Below are positions 8,557 to 15,744 of a DNA stretch of 64,000 nucleotides, piece after piece. The position numbers and the translations under genes were made by a program. This stretch comes from Nevskia soli DSM 19509 (lineage in GTDB: Bacteria; Pseudomonadota; Gammaproteobacteria; Nevskiales; Nevskiaceae). How positions within the stretch are numbered: the first letter of the stretch is position 1; each line of letters starts with the position of its first letter. The notes beneath the pieces were generated by a model. It saw nothing but the letters and a program-made list of their open reading frames with translations, searched no databases and was not told the origin of the DNA. The stretch covers positions 237,054 through 301,053 of the forward strand of contig NZ_KL543998.1 of NCBI RefSeq assembly GCF_000711955.1. The letters run 5' to 3'.

Positions 8557-9143
8557 TAGCGCTTCTGCATCCACTCGCGGGTCTTGCGCCGCTTGCCGCC
8601 GTGGACGCCGGTGCCGGGCTGCTGGTGGCTCCAGCCGAGGGCGCCGAGAATGCGCCAGACCTGGACCTCGCTGTAGTTGCGGCCGAAATGGCGCGCGATC
8701 AGTTGCCGCACGCGGCTCAAGGACCAGTCGTCGTCGACGAAGCCGTGGGCCATGCCGCCTTGTTGCAGCAGTAACCCGAGTTGCTGGCGCTGTGCGTTGT
8801 TGAGTCCGGCGGGACGTCCCAGGCGCGGCGCGTTTTTCAGCGCAGCCAGACCACCCTCGCCCATCTTGCCGGCCCAGCGCCGCACGGTTTCGCGGCTGAC
8901 GCGCAGCCGGTCGGCCACCTCGCTCTGGCGCAGCCCCTGCAGCAACAGCTCGCCCGCCTGGATGCGGCGATGCTCCAGCTCCTTGCGCGAAACCGCTGCC
9001 GGCCTCCTCTCCTCCAAGCGCTCGACTGGCTGCGCCGGGACGCGAACCGGGGTCGCCGCACGGCCGCGCAGCCGCGGACGGGCGGACGGCGGCGAGGTCC
9101 TGTCCATCTCCGGCGACTTCCCTGGATGGGACTCAACCGACAT
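8556..9143 (-). CDS. IS630-type winged-helix DNA-binding protein (transposase N-terminus only)
   Basis: A protein of up to 195 residues resembling the DNA-binding half of IS630/Tc1-mariner transposases: a helix-turn-helix ([21 protein letters not shown]), a GRPAGL linker, and a second winged helix ([20 protein letters not shown]) ending LGWSHQQP. The DDE catalytic domain that normally follows is absent; the protein stops after a basic tail. It may be a relict transposase or a domesticated regulator. Its ATG (9143) overlaps the last codons of the rubredoxin gene, and it is the last gene of the TetR-P450-rubredoxin set, so co-transcription is likely. An alternative ATG is at 9107. Its stop codon coincides with the edge of repeat element B. 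Confidence 0.65.
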   Translation of the reverse strand: MSVESHPGKSPEMDRTSPPSARPRLRGRAATPVRVPAQPVERLEERRPAAVSRKELEHRRIQAGELLLQGLRQSEVADRLRVSRETVRRWAGKMGEGGLAALKNAPRLGRPAGLNNAQRQQLGLLLQQGGMAHGFVDDDWSLSRVRQLIARHFGRNYSEVQVWRILGALGWSHQQPGTGVHGGKRRKTREWMQKR

Positions 9144-9297
9144 AGAGTTCAAACGATTCCTTGGGCGAGCCGCATTCCGGGCAGGTCCAGTCGTCCGGCA
9201 GGCTCTCGAAACGGGTGCCGGCGGCGATGCCATGGTCCGGCATGCCGACCGCCTCGTCGTAGATGTAACCGCAGATGATGCAGATCCACTTTTTCAT
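9133..9297 (-). CDS. rubredoxin
   Basis: A 54-residue rubredoxin, a one-iron electron carrier of the cytoplasm. The four iron ligands are in the two canonical knuckles, CIICGY (Cys6, Cys9) and CPECGS (Cys39, Cys42), and the aromatic residues Trp4, Tyr11, Tyr13 and Trp37 typical of the family are present. Length is standard. It starts 20 bases after the P450 stop and overlaps the HTH gene by 11 bases, so it is part of that operon. Bacterial P450s normally use ferredoxins, whereas rubredoxins usually serve AlkB-type hydroxylases, so the pairing is unusual; whether it feeds this P450 is inference. Confidence 0.93.
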   Translation of the reverse strand: MKKWICIICGYIYDEAVGMPDHGIAAGTRFESLPDDWTCPECGSPKESFELYVG

Positions 9298-9317
9298 GGG
9301 TTCGGAGTTCAAGGTGC

Positions 9318-10643
9318 TCAGTGGCTTGTTTCAACAGTCGCGTCACGGATGACGCGTTCTTGTGCAGGATGCACATGCGAACGCACATTGCTTTTCACCA
9401 GCAGGCGATTGATACGCCGGGCGTTGTGATGGTTGTAGTCGTATTCCACCTCGCCGTTGCCGTTGACCAGCTCGGCATTGGGGAAGCGCTTCATCAGTTC
9501 GCTGATCATCAGGCCGCCCTGCACGCGCACCAGGTAGGTGCCGATGCAGAAGTGGGCGCCGGCGCCGAACACCAGGTTGCCGTCGAGGCGCCGGGTGATG
9601 TCGAGCTGGCGCGGCCGCTCCCATTTCTGCGGGTCGACCCAGGCGGCGGTGAGGTTGAGCAGGATCGACTGCCCCTTGCGGATATGCTGGCCGCGGAACT
9701 CCGCATCCTCGCTGGCGAAGCGGTACTGCGGCATCTTGCCGAAAGCACCGACGCGCAGCAGCTCGATGATGGCGTTCTCCATCAGTTCCGGCCGTTGCCG
9801 CAGCAGGCGGTACTGCTCCGGGTTGCTGAGCAGGCCCTGGATGGCGTAGGTGTGCAGGTCGGTGGCGGTGTCCGAGCCGGCGACGATCACCGCCTGGATC
9901 ATGGCCATGATGTCGTAATCGCCGAGGCGGTCGTCGCCCTCGCTGGCGCTGATCAGGCTGCCGACGAAATCGTCGCCCGGATGGGCGGCGGCGCGGCGCT
10001 GGGCGATGAGATCCTTGAAGTAGGCGAAGCCCGCAAGCGAGGTCTGCATCGCCGCCTGCCGCTCCTTCGCCGGCAGGTTGATGCGGGTGGACTTGATCAC
10101 GCTGACCGCGAATTCCTGGAAGAAAGCTTCCTTGTTGGTCGGCACGCCGACCATGCGGGCGATGGCGCGCACCGGCAGCTTCTCGGCGATCATGCTGAAA
10201 GCGTCGAACTGTTCCGGCTCGCCTATCTCGTCGAACACGCCGGTGACGAGGTCGCGGATCTTGGCGTCGATCTTGCCCATCACCGGCTTGGAAAAGGCCG
10301 GCATGGCCAGCTTGCGCAGCCGCAGGTGATCCTGCGTCTTGGTGGCGAACAGGCCATGATCGAGCGAACGTTCGAAATCGTTCTTCTCCGCTTCCGGCTT
10401 CTCCGGCGGGGCATGCTCCCAGGCCTTGTAGTTGGGAGTGAAGACGTTGTTCTTCAGCATCTCGGCGCAGGCGTCGTGGGAGCTGACCACCCACATGTTC
10501 AGGTCCTTGTGCCAGGCCACCGGGTATTCCAGCACCATCTTCTCCCAGGTGGCCCAGGGCGAGCGGATGAAGTCCTTGGAATACGGATTGAAGATGCGGC
10601 CGTCGATTTCGACGCGTCCCTCGGTGGCGGTGCTGGTGTTCAT
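9318..10643 (-). CDS. cytochrome P450 (soluble, bacterial type)
   Basis: A 441-residue monooxygenase. The I-helix oxygen-activation motif AGSDT is at 255-259, the ExxR pair at 294-297 (ELLR), and the heme loop [10 protein letters not shown] at 359-368 with Cys366 as thiolate ligand. No membrane anchor is present. A strong GGAGGAG lies before the ATG at 10643. The gene sits 52 bases downstream of the TetR gene and just upstream of a rubredoxin, forming a minus-strand operon probably autoregulated through the palindrome at 11554-11575. P450s of this general type hydroxylate alkanes, terpenoids or steroids; the substrate is not determinable here. Confidence 0.94.
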   Translation of the reverse strand: MNTSTATEGRVEIDGRIFNPYSKDFIRSPWATWEKMVLEYPVAWHKDLNMWVVSSHDACAEMLKNNVFTPNYKAWEHAPPEKPEAEKNDFERSLDHGLFATKTQDHLRLRKLAMPAFSKPVMGKIDAKIRDLVTGVFDEIGEPEQFDAFSMIAEKLPVRAIARMVGVPTNKEAFFQEFAVSVIKSTRINLPAKERQAAMQTSLAGFAYFKDLIAQRRAAAHPGDDFVGSLISASEGDDRLGDYDIMAMIQAVIVAGSDTATDLHTYAIQGLLSNPEQYRLLRQRPELMENAIIELLRVGAFGKMPQYRFASEDAEFRGQHIRKGQSILLNLTAAWVDPQKWERPRQLDITRRLDGNLVFGAGAHFCIGTYLVRVQGGLMISELMKRFPNAELVNGNGEVEYDYNHHNARRINRLLVKSNVRSHVHPAQERVIRDATVETSH

Positions 10644-10695
10644 GGCTCTCTCCTCCGTTATGGGTTCAGCATGCGGCGCCCGATTATTCGATCCT

Positions 10696-11520
10696 TCAGG
10701 TCTGTCCCGCTTGATCCGGTTGCCCGTCCGACTTTTCGGCCGGCTTATCGGCGCGGGGTTTGGGCGCGGCGACGAAGAACCTGGCGAGGCGCCCCTGCGG
10801 CGTGGGCAACTCTTCGCCGCGTTCGGCGGCGATGCCCGCCAGCATCTGGTGCAACGGCACCAGCCAGTGCCATTCGTCGAAATGCAGGTAATCGCTCATG
10901 GCCTGGCGCACGTGGGGCAGGTCGCTGTCCGCCCGCTCGATCAGGGTGCGGCGGATCTCGACGTGCCAGGGTGTACCGGCCGCCTGGCGCGCCTTCACCG
11001 CGATGACGCCGGTGGCGGCGCCGATGGTGAAGGTGCCGATGGCCCGGTGCAGCAGCAGGCCTTCTTCCGGAGAGAAGCCGTAGCGGCCCATGGCGCCGAG
11101 GAACTGGTCGAGCACGTCGATCTCGACATGCGGGCCGATGCTGCCCTTGAGGAATTCGCCGACCAGTTCCGGCTCCTTCATGAAGGTTTCGAACATCTCC
11201 TCGGCATAGTGCATGGCCAGTTGCGACCAATGCGCATGCTCCTGGTCCGGCAGGCGGCGGCTCAGCGTCAACTGGAAGGCGGACAGGCGCAGCAGCTCGT
11301 TGCGGTTGCGCACATAACGGTAGATGGTGGCGACGTTGACGCCCAGGCGTGCCGCCAGCTGTTTGAAGCTGACCTTGTCCAGGCCGATGTCCAGCGCGGC
11401 GGTGATGATCGCCTGGGTGCTGAGGCTGGGCGGACGGCCGACACGGGGCGCAGGCGCCTGTAGCGGCTTGGTTGCCGTGAGAACCGGTTTCAGCGCCAGA
11501 CTCGGTGCGCGCGCGGACAT
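10696..11520 (-). CDS. TetR family transcriptional regulator
   Basis: A 274-residue regulator. After a Pro/Ala-rich N-terminal tail of about 30 residues comes the DNA-binding domain, with the recognition region FKQLAARLGVNVATIYRYVR at about residues 55-74. The C-terminal ligand domain is followed by a charged, Pro-rich tail. The ATG at 11520 is preferred over an in-frame TTG at 11526. It heads the operon TetR-P450-rubredoxin-HTH. A palindrome 34 bases upstream is its likely operator, predicting autorepression relieved by a pathway substrate. Confidence 0.88.
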   Translation of the reverse strand: MSARAPSLALKPVLTATKPLQAPAPRVGRPPSLSTQAIITAALDIGLDKVSFKQLAARLGVNVATIYRYVRNRNELLRLSAFQLTLSRRLPDQEHAHWSQLAMHYAEEMFETFMKEPELVGEFLKGSIGPHVEIDVLDQFLGAMGRYGFSPEEGLLLHRAIGTFTIGAATGVIAVKARQAAGTPWHVEIRRTLIERADSDLPHVRQAMSDYLHFDEWHWLVPLHQMLAGIAAERGEELPTPQGRLARFFVAAPKPRADKPAEKSDGQPDQAGQT

Positions 11521-11553
11521 GGCCAAGCTGCCTCCGGGAAGTTATGCCACTAT

Positions 11554-11575
11554 TTTTGCGATATCCATCGCAAAA
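11554..11575. promoter_or_regulatory. palindromic operator before the TetR-P450 operon
   Basis: A perfect 9-bp inverted repeat (arms TTTTGCGAT and ATCGCAAAA, 4-base spacer) lies 34 bases upstream of the TetR start. Size and symmetry suit a TetR dimer site, so it is the likely autoregulatory operator. Assignment rests on position only. Confidence 0.6.
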
Positions 11576-11613
11576 TGTAAAGTGACATCTCCTGCAGCAG
11601 CTTTTTCTTCAGG

Positions 11614-11656
11614 AAAAACAGGCGGGACGAGGCACTGCAAGGCGCCTCGTCCCGCC
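11614..11656 (-). terminator. intrinsic terminator after the second P450
   Basis: A perfect 13-bp stem (arm GGCGGGACGAGGC) follows the P450 stop at 11660 by a few bases. Read on the minus strand it ends with TGTTTTTCC, a fair U-tract, so this is a convincing rho-independent terminator. Confidence 0.85.
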
Positions 11657-11659
11657 GTT

Positions 11660-13048
11660 TCAGTGCCGGTAGCCCCGCACCCTGACCTTGAAGCTCATCG
11701 CCGGTCCCGGCGTCGGCGCGGTCTTGGTCTTCAGCACATAGCCGGGCGACTCGAATTCGAGATCCAGCTTGTGGAAGACCTGGGCCATGGTGATCGCGAG
11801 CAACACCTCGGCCAGGCTCTTGCCCAGGCAGGTGTGGTGGCCGCGGCCATAGGGTGAATAGGTGCCGACCTGCATGTGCTCGGCGCGGGGCTTCTGGTAG
11901 CGGTCGATATCGAAACGCTCCGGATCGGGATAGAACTCTTCCTGGAAGTGCGGCACGCTGGTGCCGAGGTAGATCAACTCTCCTTCCTTGATCTGGTGGC
12001 CGGCAAAGACGAAGTCCTTGTTGGCGGTGCGGATCTGCGCCACGGCGATCGGGTACAGGCGCATCGCTTCCATGATGGCGCCGTTCAGCGCCGGCAGGCT
12101 CTTCATGAACTCGTCCTCGTTCACCGGCCCCCTGGCGAACAGCGCGTCCACTTCCTGCTGCACCCGGCGCAGCACCTCGGGATGCTTCAGCACGGCGTAG
12201 ACGATGGCCGAGGTGGTGTTGGCCACCGTGTCCAGGCCGGCGACGTAAGGGCCGGTCATCAGCATGATCAGGTCGCGCTCCGGGATCAGCTCCGGATTGG
12301 CCTTGTGCGCTTCCATCACATCATCGATGAGGGTCTTCTGCTCCTCCGGCTTGCCCACACCGCCGCGGGCGGCGTCTTCCGCGCGGTAATCGGCCACCAT
12401 CTTGCGGCCCAACTCGAACATGCGCGCCTTGGCCCGCTTGTATTCCGGCATCAGCATCATGAACTGCGGCCGCTGCCGCGTGACCAGCACGTTGAGGATG
12501 TAGAGGATGGTGGTGCGGATGTCCTTGACGTACTCGCGCGGGGTCGAGCCGGTCAGCACGGTGCCGAGCTGGTCCACCACCACGTACTGCATCGCCTCCA
12601 CCACCGGCACCAGGGTGCCCACCTTCCAGTCGCGCTCAAGGCTGGCGTTGGTGATCGCGAGCATCTCGTTGTAGCGCCCCCGGATCGGCTCCTTGGAGAA
12701 GCCGCGCTTCATGATGCCGCGCAACTCCTTGTGCAGCTCGCCGTCGGTGGCACTGAGCATCTTGGAGGCGCCGAACTCGTCCACCAGGGGCTGCCAGGCC
12801 TCGCGGGAGCGCAGGCATTCCTTGCCCTCGCGCGTACCCATGAAATTGGCGGCCTCGGCGCCGGCGATGCAGGTATAGGTATTGGCCAGCACCTTGACCC
12901 GGAACACCGCGCCGTATTCGCGATAGCAGCGCACGAAGAAGCGCGCCGGGTCCTTGGCGAAATCGAACAGGCTGCCGATCAACGGCAGGCCGCGCACGTA
13001 AGGCGGACGCGGCGCCGAAGCGCCGCCAACGGTTTCCATCATGCCCAT
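11660..13048 (-). CDS. cytochrome P450 (CYP51-like/eukaryotic-type architecture)
   Basis: A 462-residue monooxygenase not closely similar to the P450 at 9318. The N-terminal PPYVRGLPLIGSLFDFAKDP proline-rich entry, I-helix AGLDT (270-274), EAMR (327-330) and heme loop YGRGHHTCLG (400-409, Cys407) are seen. The usual Phe at the start of the heme loop is Tyr400. The ATG at 13048 has a strong GGAGGAG; an upstream ATG at 13063 does not. No transmembrane anchor is present. The C-terminal TAPTPGPAMSFKVRVRG segment recurs as a degraded scrap at 42731. The upstream region carries its own palindrome and direct repeats (13100-13144). Substrate unknown; sterol- or terpenoid-like compounds are plausible by analogy. 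Confidence 0.92.
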   Translation of the reverse strand: MGMMETVGGASAPRPPYVRGLPLIGSLFDFAKDPARFFVRCYREYGAVFRVKVLANTYTCIAGAEAANFMGTREGKECLRSREAWQPLVDEFGASKMLSATDGELHKELRGIMKRGFSKEPIRGRYNEMLAITNASLERDWKVGTLVPVVEAMQYVVVDQLGTVLTGSTPREYVKDIRTTILYILNVLVTRQRPQFMMLMPEYKRAKARMFELGRKMVADYRAEDAARGGVGKPEEQKTLIDDVMEAHKANPELIPERDLIMLMTGPYVAGLDTVANTTSAIVYAVLKHPEVLRRVQQEVDALFARGPVNEDEFMKSLPALNGAIMEAMRLYPIAVAQIRTANKDFVFAGHQIKEGELIYLGTSVPHFQEEFYPDPERFDIDRYQKPRAEHMQVGTYSPYGRGHHTCLGKSLAEVLLAITMAQVFHKLDLEFESPGYVLKTKTAPTPGPAMSFKVRVRGYRH

Positions 13049-13099
13049 GACCAGCTCCTCCATCCGGTACGGCCGCGCCCATGGTGCGCGGTTCGCAAA

Positions 13100-13144
13100 A
13101 ACATTTCTATTGAAATGTTATACCAGGTGCGATGTTATACCAGG
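13100..13144. promoter_or_regulatory. palindrome and 13-bp direct repeat before the second P450
   Basis: AACATTTC and GAAATGTT form a 20-bp inverted repeat at 13100-13119. The 13-mer ATGTTATACCAGG occurs twice, at 13115-13127 and 13132-13144, 17 bases apart. Both lie 50-95 bases upstream of the P450 start, where a regulator would bind. No regulator is assigned. Confidence 0.5.
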
Positions 13145-13169
13145 ATGCGGCGGCCTGCACCCGGAAGCC

Positions 13170-15503
13170 CTACCCGTCGCGCAGCAGTTGAACCGTATCG
13201 ATCACCCATAATGGACCGGAAGCGCGGTGACCGACGAACAGGCACAGGGAATGGGTGCCGGCCTGTGGCGCGATAGCCGCCGATAGCGTCTCCGGCCGAT
13301 GCGCCGCGGTATCGGCCAGGAGCGGCACCTGCGCCAGCAACGGGCCATCACAGCTGTCGCGGTGGATCTGCAGCTCGCCATGGCGCGTAAGGGGCGGCCG
13401 CGACACCACATTGCGCACATCCGCGCCGAGCTGGAAGTTGTACGGCAGCCGGCCCAGGCGCACTTCGACGCGCGAGACGCCATCCAGCGGCATGTCTGCA
13501 TAGATCCAGCAGGGATCCATGATGTCCACCCGGTAAACCGCCTGCGTGCCGTCGTCGCGCAAGGGCCCGCCCAGGCGCAGCGGCAGCTTGGCCGAGCAGC
13601 CTTGCAGCTCGTCGCTATTGCGCAGCAGCAGGCTGGCGGCGTCGATATGCAGCTGTCTGGCTGACGTGATGGGCTGCCCGTCAATGAAGGCCGCGGCTGT
13701 TACCTGCTGCGGCAGCGCCAGGTGCAACGGCGCCTCGTAGCGCGGCGAGTCCGCCGCCGGTTCGCGGCCGTCCAGCGTATAGCGGATTTCACCGAAACCG
13801 GTCTGATTGGCCAGCGTGACCGTGGCCTCGCCCGGCACAGTGCCGGGGCTTGCCTGGATGCGCACCGCAAAGGCACTGTCGGCATAGCCGATACCCAGCG
13901 CCCGGTAGCGACCCAGTTCAGGCGGCAGGCGCGACAGGAAATCCCTCCAGTCGTGCACAGCCACCGGCGACCAGGCCACTTCGGCCAGGGCAGCCATACG
14001 CGGGAACAGCGCGTGCTCCACCCGCTGCGGCGTGATCATGTGCTCGGTCCAGACATTGGCCTGCACGCCGATGACGTGCCGCGCCTGCGCCGCATCCAGT
14101 TCCGCCGGCAAGGGCTGGAAGTCGTAGACGTTGCCGAGGGTGCTCAAGGTTGGCCGCCCTGGCGGCTCATCGTGGCCATCGCCCTGGAGGTAGTCGAAAT
14201 ACAGGGCGTTCGACGGCGCCATGATCACGTCGTGACCGGCGCGGGCCGCGGCGATGGCGCCCTGCGCGCCCCTCCAGGACATGACGGTGGCATCCGCCGG
14301 CAGGCCGGCATCGACGATCTCGTCCCAACCCACCAGCTTGCGGCCGTGCGCGGCGAGCAGGGTTTCCAGGCGCCGCATGAAATAACCCTGCAGGGCATCT
14401 TCGCTGGTGATGCCGAGCTGGCGCATACGCGCCTGCACCCGTGGCGAAGCCTTCCATTGGTCCTTGATCGCCTCGTCGCCGCCGACATGGATGTAGCGGC
14501 CAGGGAACAGCTCCATCACTTCGGCCAACACGCCGCCGACGAAGCCGAAGGTGCGCTCGTCGACGTTGAGCAGATAGGGATTGACGCCCCAATCGACCGA
14601 CACCGCCGGTCGGTCGCCGAGAGAACCCAACCAGGGATAAGCGGCGATGGCGGCCTGGGCATGGCCCGGCATGTCGATCTCCGGCACGATGGCGACATAG
14701 CGCTGAGCGGCGTAGCGGACGATGTCGCGCACCTGCTCCTGGGTATAGAACCCACCGGTCCTGGGACCGCCTTCCGGTGGAATGCGCCAGGCGCCAACCT
14801 CCGTCAGTCGCGGGTACTTCCTGATCTCCAGGCGCCAGCCCTGGTCGTCGGTGAGATGCCAATGCAGGGTATTGAGCTTGTGCAGCGCCATCCAGTCGAT
14901 GAGCTGCTTGACGAACGCAGGCGGCATGTAGTGCCGCGACACGTCCAGCATCACTCCACGCCAGGCGAAGCGCGGGCCGTCGAAGATATGCACGGCCGGC
15001 ACCGTCACCGGCGCACCCTGCGCGGAATCCGGCGTCAGCAGCTGCCACAGCGTCACCGCGCCGTAATACAGACCCGCCGGCGCGCGCGCCGCGACGCGGA
15101 TGCCTTGCGCGGAGACATCCAGTTGGTAGCCCTCGTCCGTTGCACCGCCGGCCTGCGGGTCGATGGCGAGGACGATGGCGGGCGGGGCCGGGCCGCTGCC
15201 CTGCCCCGTGCCGACGGCCAGCTTCAGCCCGCGCACCTGCTGCACGTAAGCGGCGAGCAGCCCGGCGATCCCCTGCGCGTCGGCATTGCCATCCGGTACC
15301 AGGATAGGCGTGTCCGCAGCGACGGTGAATGCGCCGCTGCGCCACTCCACCAGGGCCGGCAGCGGCAGCAGCGGCAGGTCACGCAGCGTTGGCGCCGCAG
15401 CCGTGGCGGGCGTAGCCGGATGCGAACCACAAGCGGCTGCGCCAAACAGGGCGGCGCAGACCGTCGCGAGGGAAAAGAGGGCGATACGAAGCCTGAATGT
15501 CAT
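13170..15503 (-). CDS. exported beta-N-acetylhexosaminidase, GH20
   Basis: A 777-residue glycoside hydrolase family 20 enzyme that removes terminal N-acetylglucosamine from chito-oligosaccharides by substrate-assisted catalysis. The GH20 N-terminal domain (about 40-165) precedes the (beta/alpha)8 catalytic domain (about 170-520), with the catalytic Asp-Glu pair D343-E344 in HVGGDEAIKDQW, the substrate-site HWHLTDDQGWR, and the downstream VQANVWTEH. A C-terminal domain of about 230 residues follows. The N-terminus is a signal peptide with a possible lipobox at Cys25 (GAAAC), so it may be a lipoprotein. The ATG at 15503 is chosen; another at 15518 is possible. It lies beside the TonB receptor and nag genes and supplies their substrate. 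Confidence 0.93.
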   Translation of the reverse strand: MTFRLRIALFSLATVCAALFGAAACGSHPATPATAAAPTLRDLPLLPLPALVEWRSGAFTVAADTPILVPDGNADAQGIAGLLAAYVQQVRGLKLAVGTGQGSGPAPPAIVLAIDPQAGGATDEGYQLDVSAQGIRVAARAPAGLYYGAVTLWQLLTPDSAQGAPVTVPAVHIFDGPRFAWRGVMLDVSRHYMPPAFVKQLIDWMALHKLNTLHWHLTDDQGWRLEIRKYPRLTEVGAWRIPPEGGPRTGGFYTQEQVRDIVRYAAQRYVAIVPEIDMPGHAQAAIAAYPWLGSLGDRPAVSVDWGVNPYLLNVDERTFGFVGGVLAEVMELFPGRYIHVGGDEAIKDQWKASPRVQARMRQLGITSEDALQGYFMRRLETLLAAHGRKLVGWDEIVDAGLPADATVMSWRGAQGAIAAARAGHDVIMAPSNALYFDYLQGDGHDEPPGRPTLSTLGNVYDFQPLPAELDAAQARHVIGVQANVWTEHMITPQRVEHALFPRMAALAEVAWSPVAVHDWRDFLSRLPPELGRYRALGIGYADSAFAVRIQASPGTVPGEATVTLANQTGFGEIRYTLDGREPAADSPRYEAPLHLALPQQVTAAAFIDGQPITSARQLHIDAASLLLRNSDELQGCSAKLPLRLGGPLRDDGTQAVYRVDIMDPCWIYADMPLDGVSRVEVRLGRLPYNFQLGADVRNVVSRPPLTRHGELQIHRDSCDGPLLAQVPLLADTAAHRPETLSAAIAPQAGTHSLCLFVGHRASGPLWVIDTVQLLRDG

Positions 15504-15574
15504 GATCGGCCAGAGCATGTGTAGGAATGTAGCCGGGGATGATCGTAGTCCCGAACACCCGGCTGCATCCGCAT

Positions 15575-15607
15575 AAAAAAAAGCGGGCCCGAAACCACCG
15601 GGCCCGC
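15575..15607 (-). terminator. intrinsic terminator after the TonB receptor gene
   Basis: An 8-bp GC stem (GCGGGCCC/GGGCCCGC, 9-base loop) followed on the minus strand by eight T residues. It ends the receptor transcript and separates it from the GH20 gene, which must therefore have its own promoter or rely on readthrough. Confidence 0.9.
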
Positions 15608-15744
15608 ACAGCACCTTACCACTGTGGGAGAAACGTGGTTACAGCTTCAGGTGCGACGTTGCAAGGAACTCACGGCCGCTCCTGTAGCGGTTGATGGGCA
15701 GGTCGAATCCAGACGGTTGAGCGCATCGCATATGAACACCTCGA

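Noticed and set aside
13722..15524. 600-codon plus-strand open frame
   Set aside because: Antisense to the GH20 gene, no family features.
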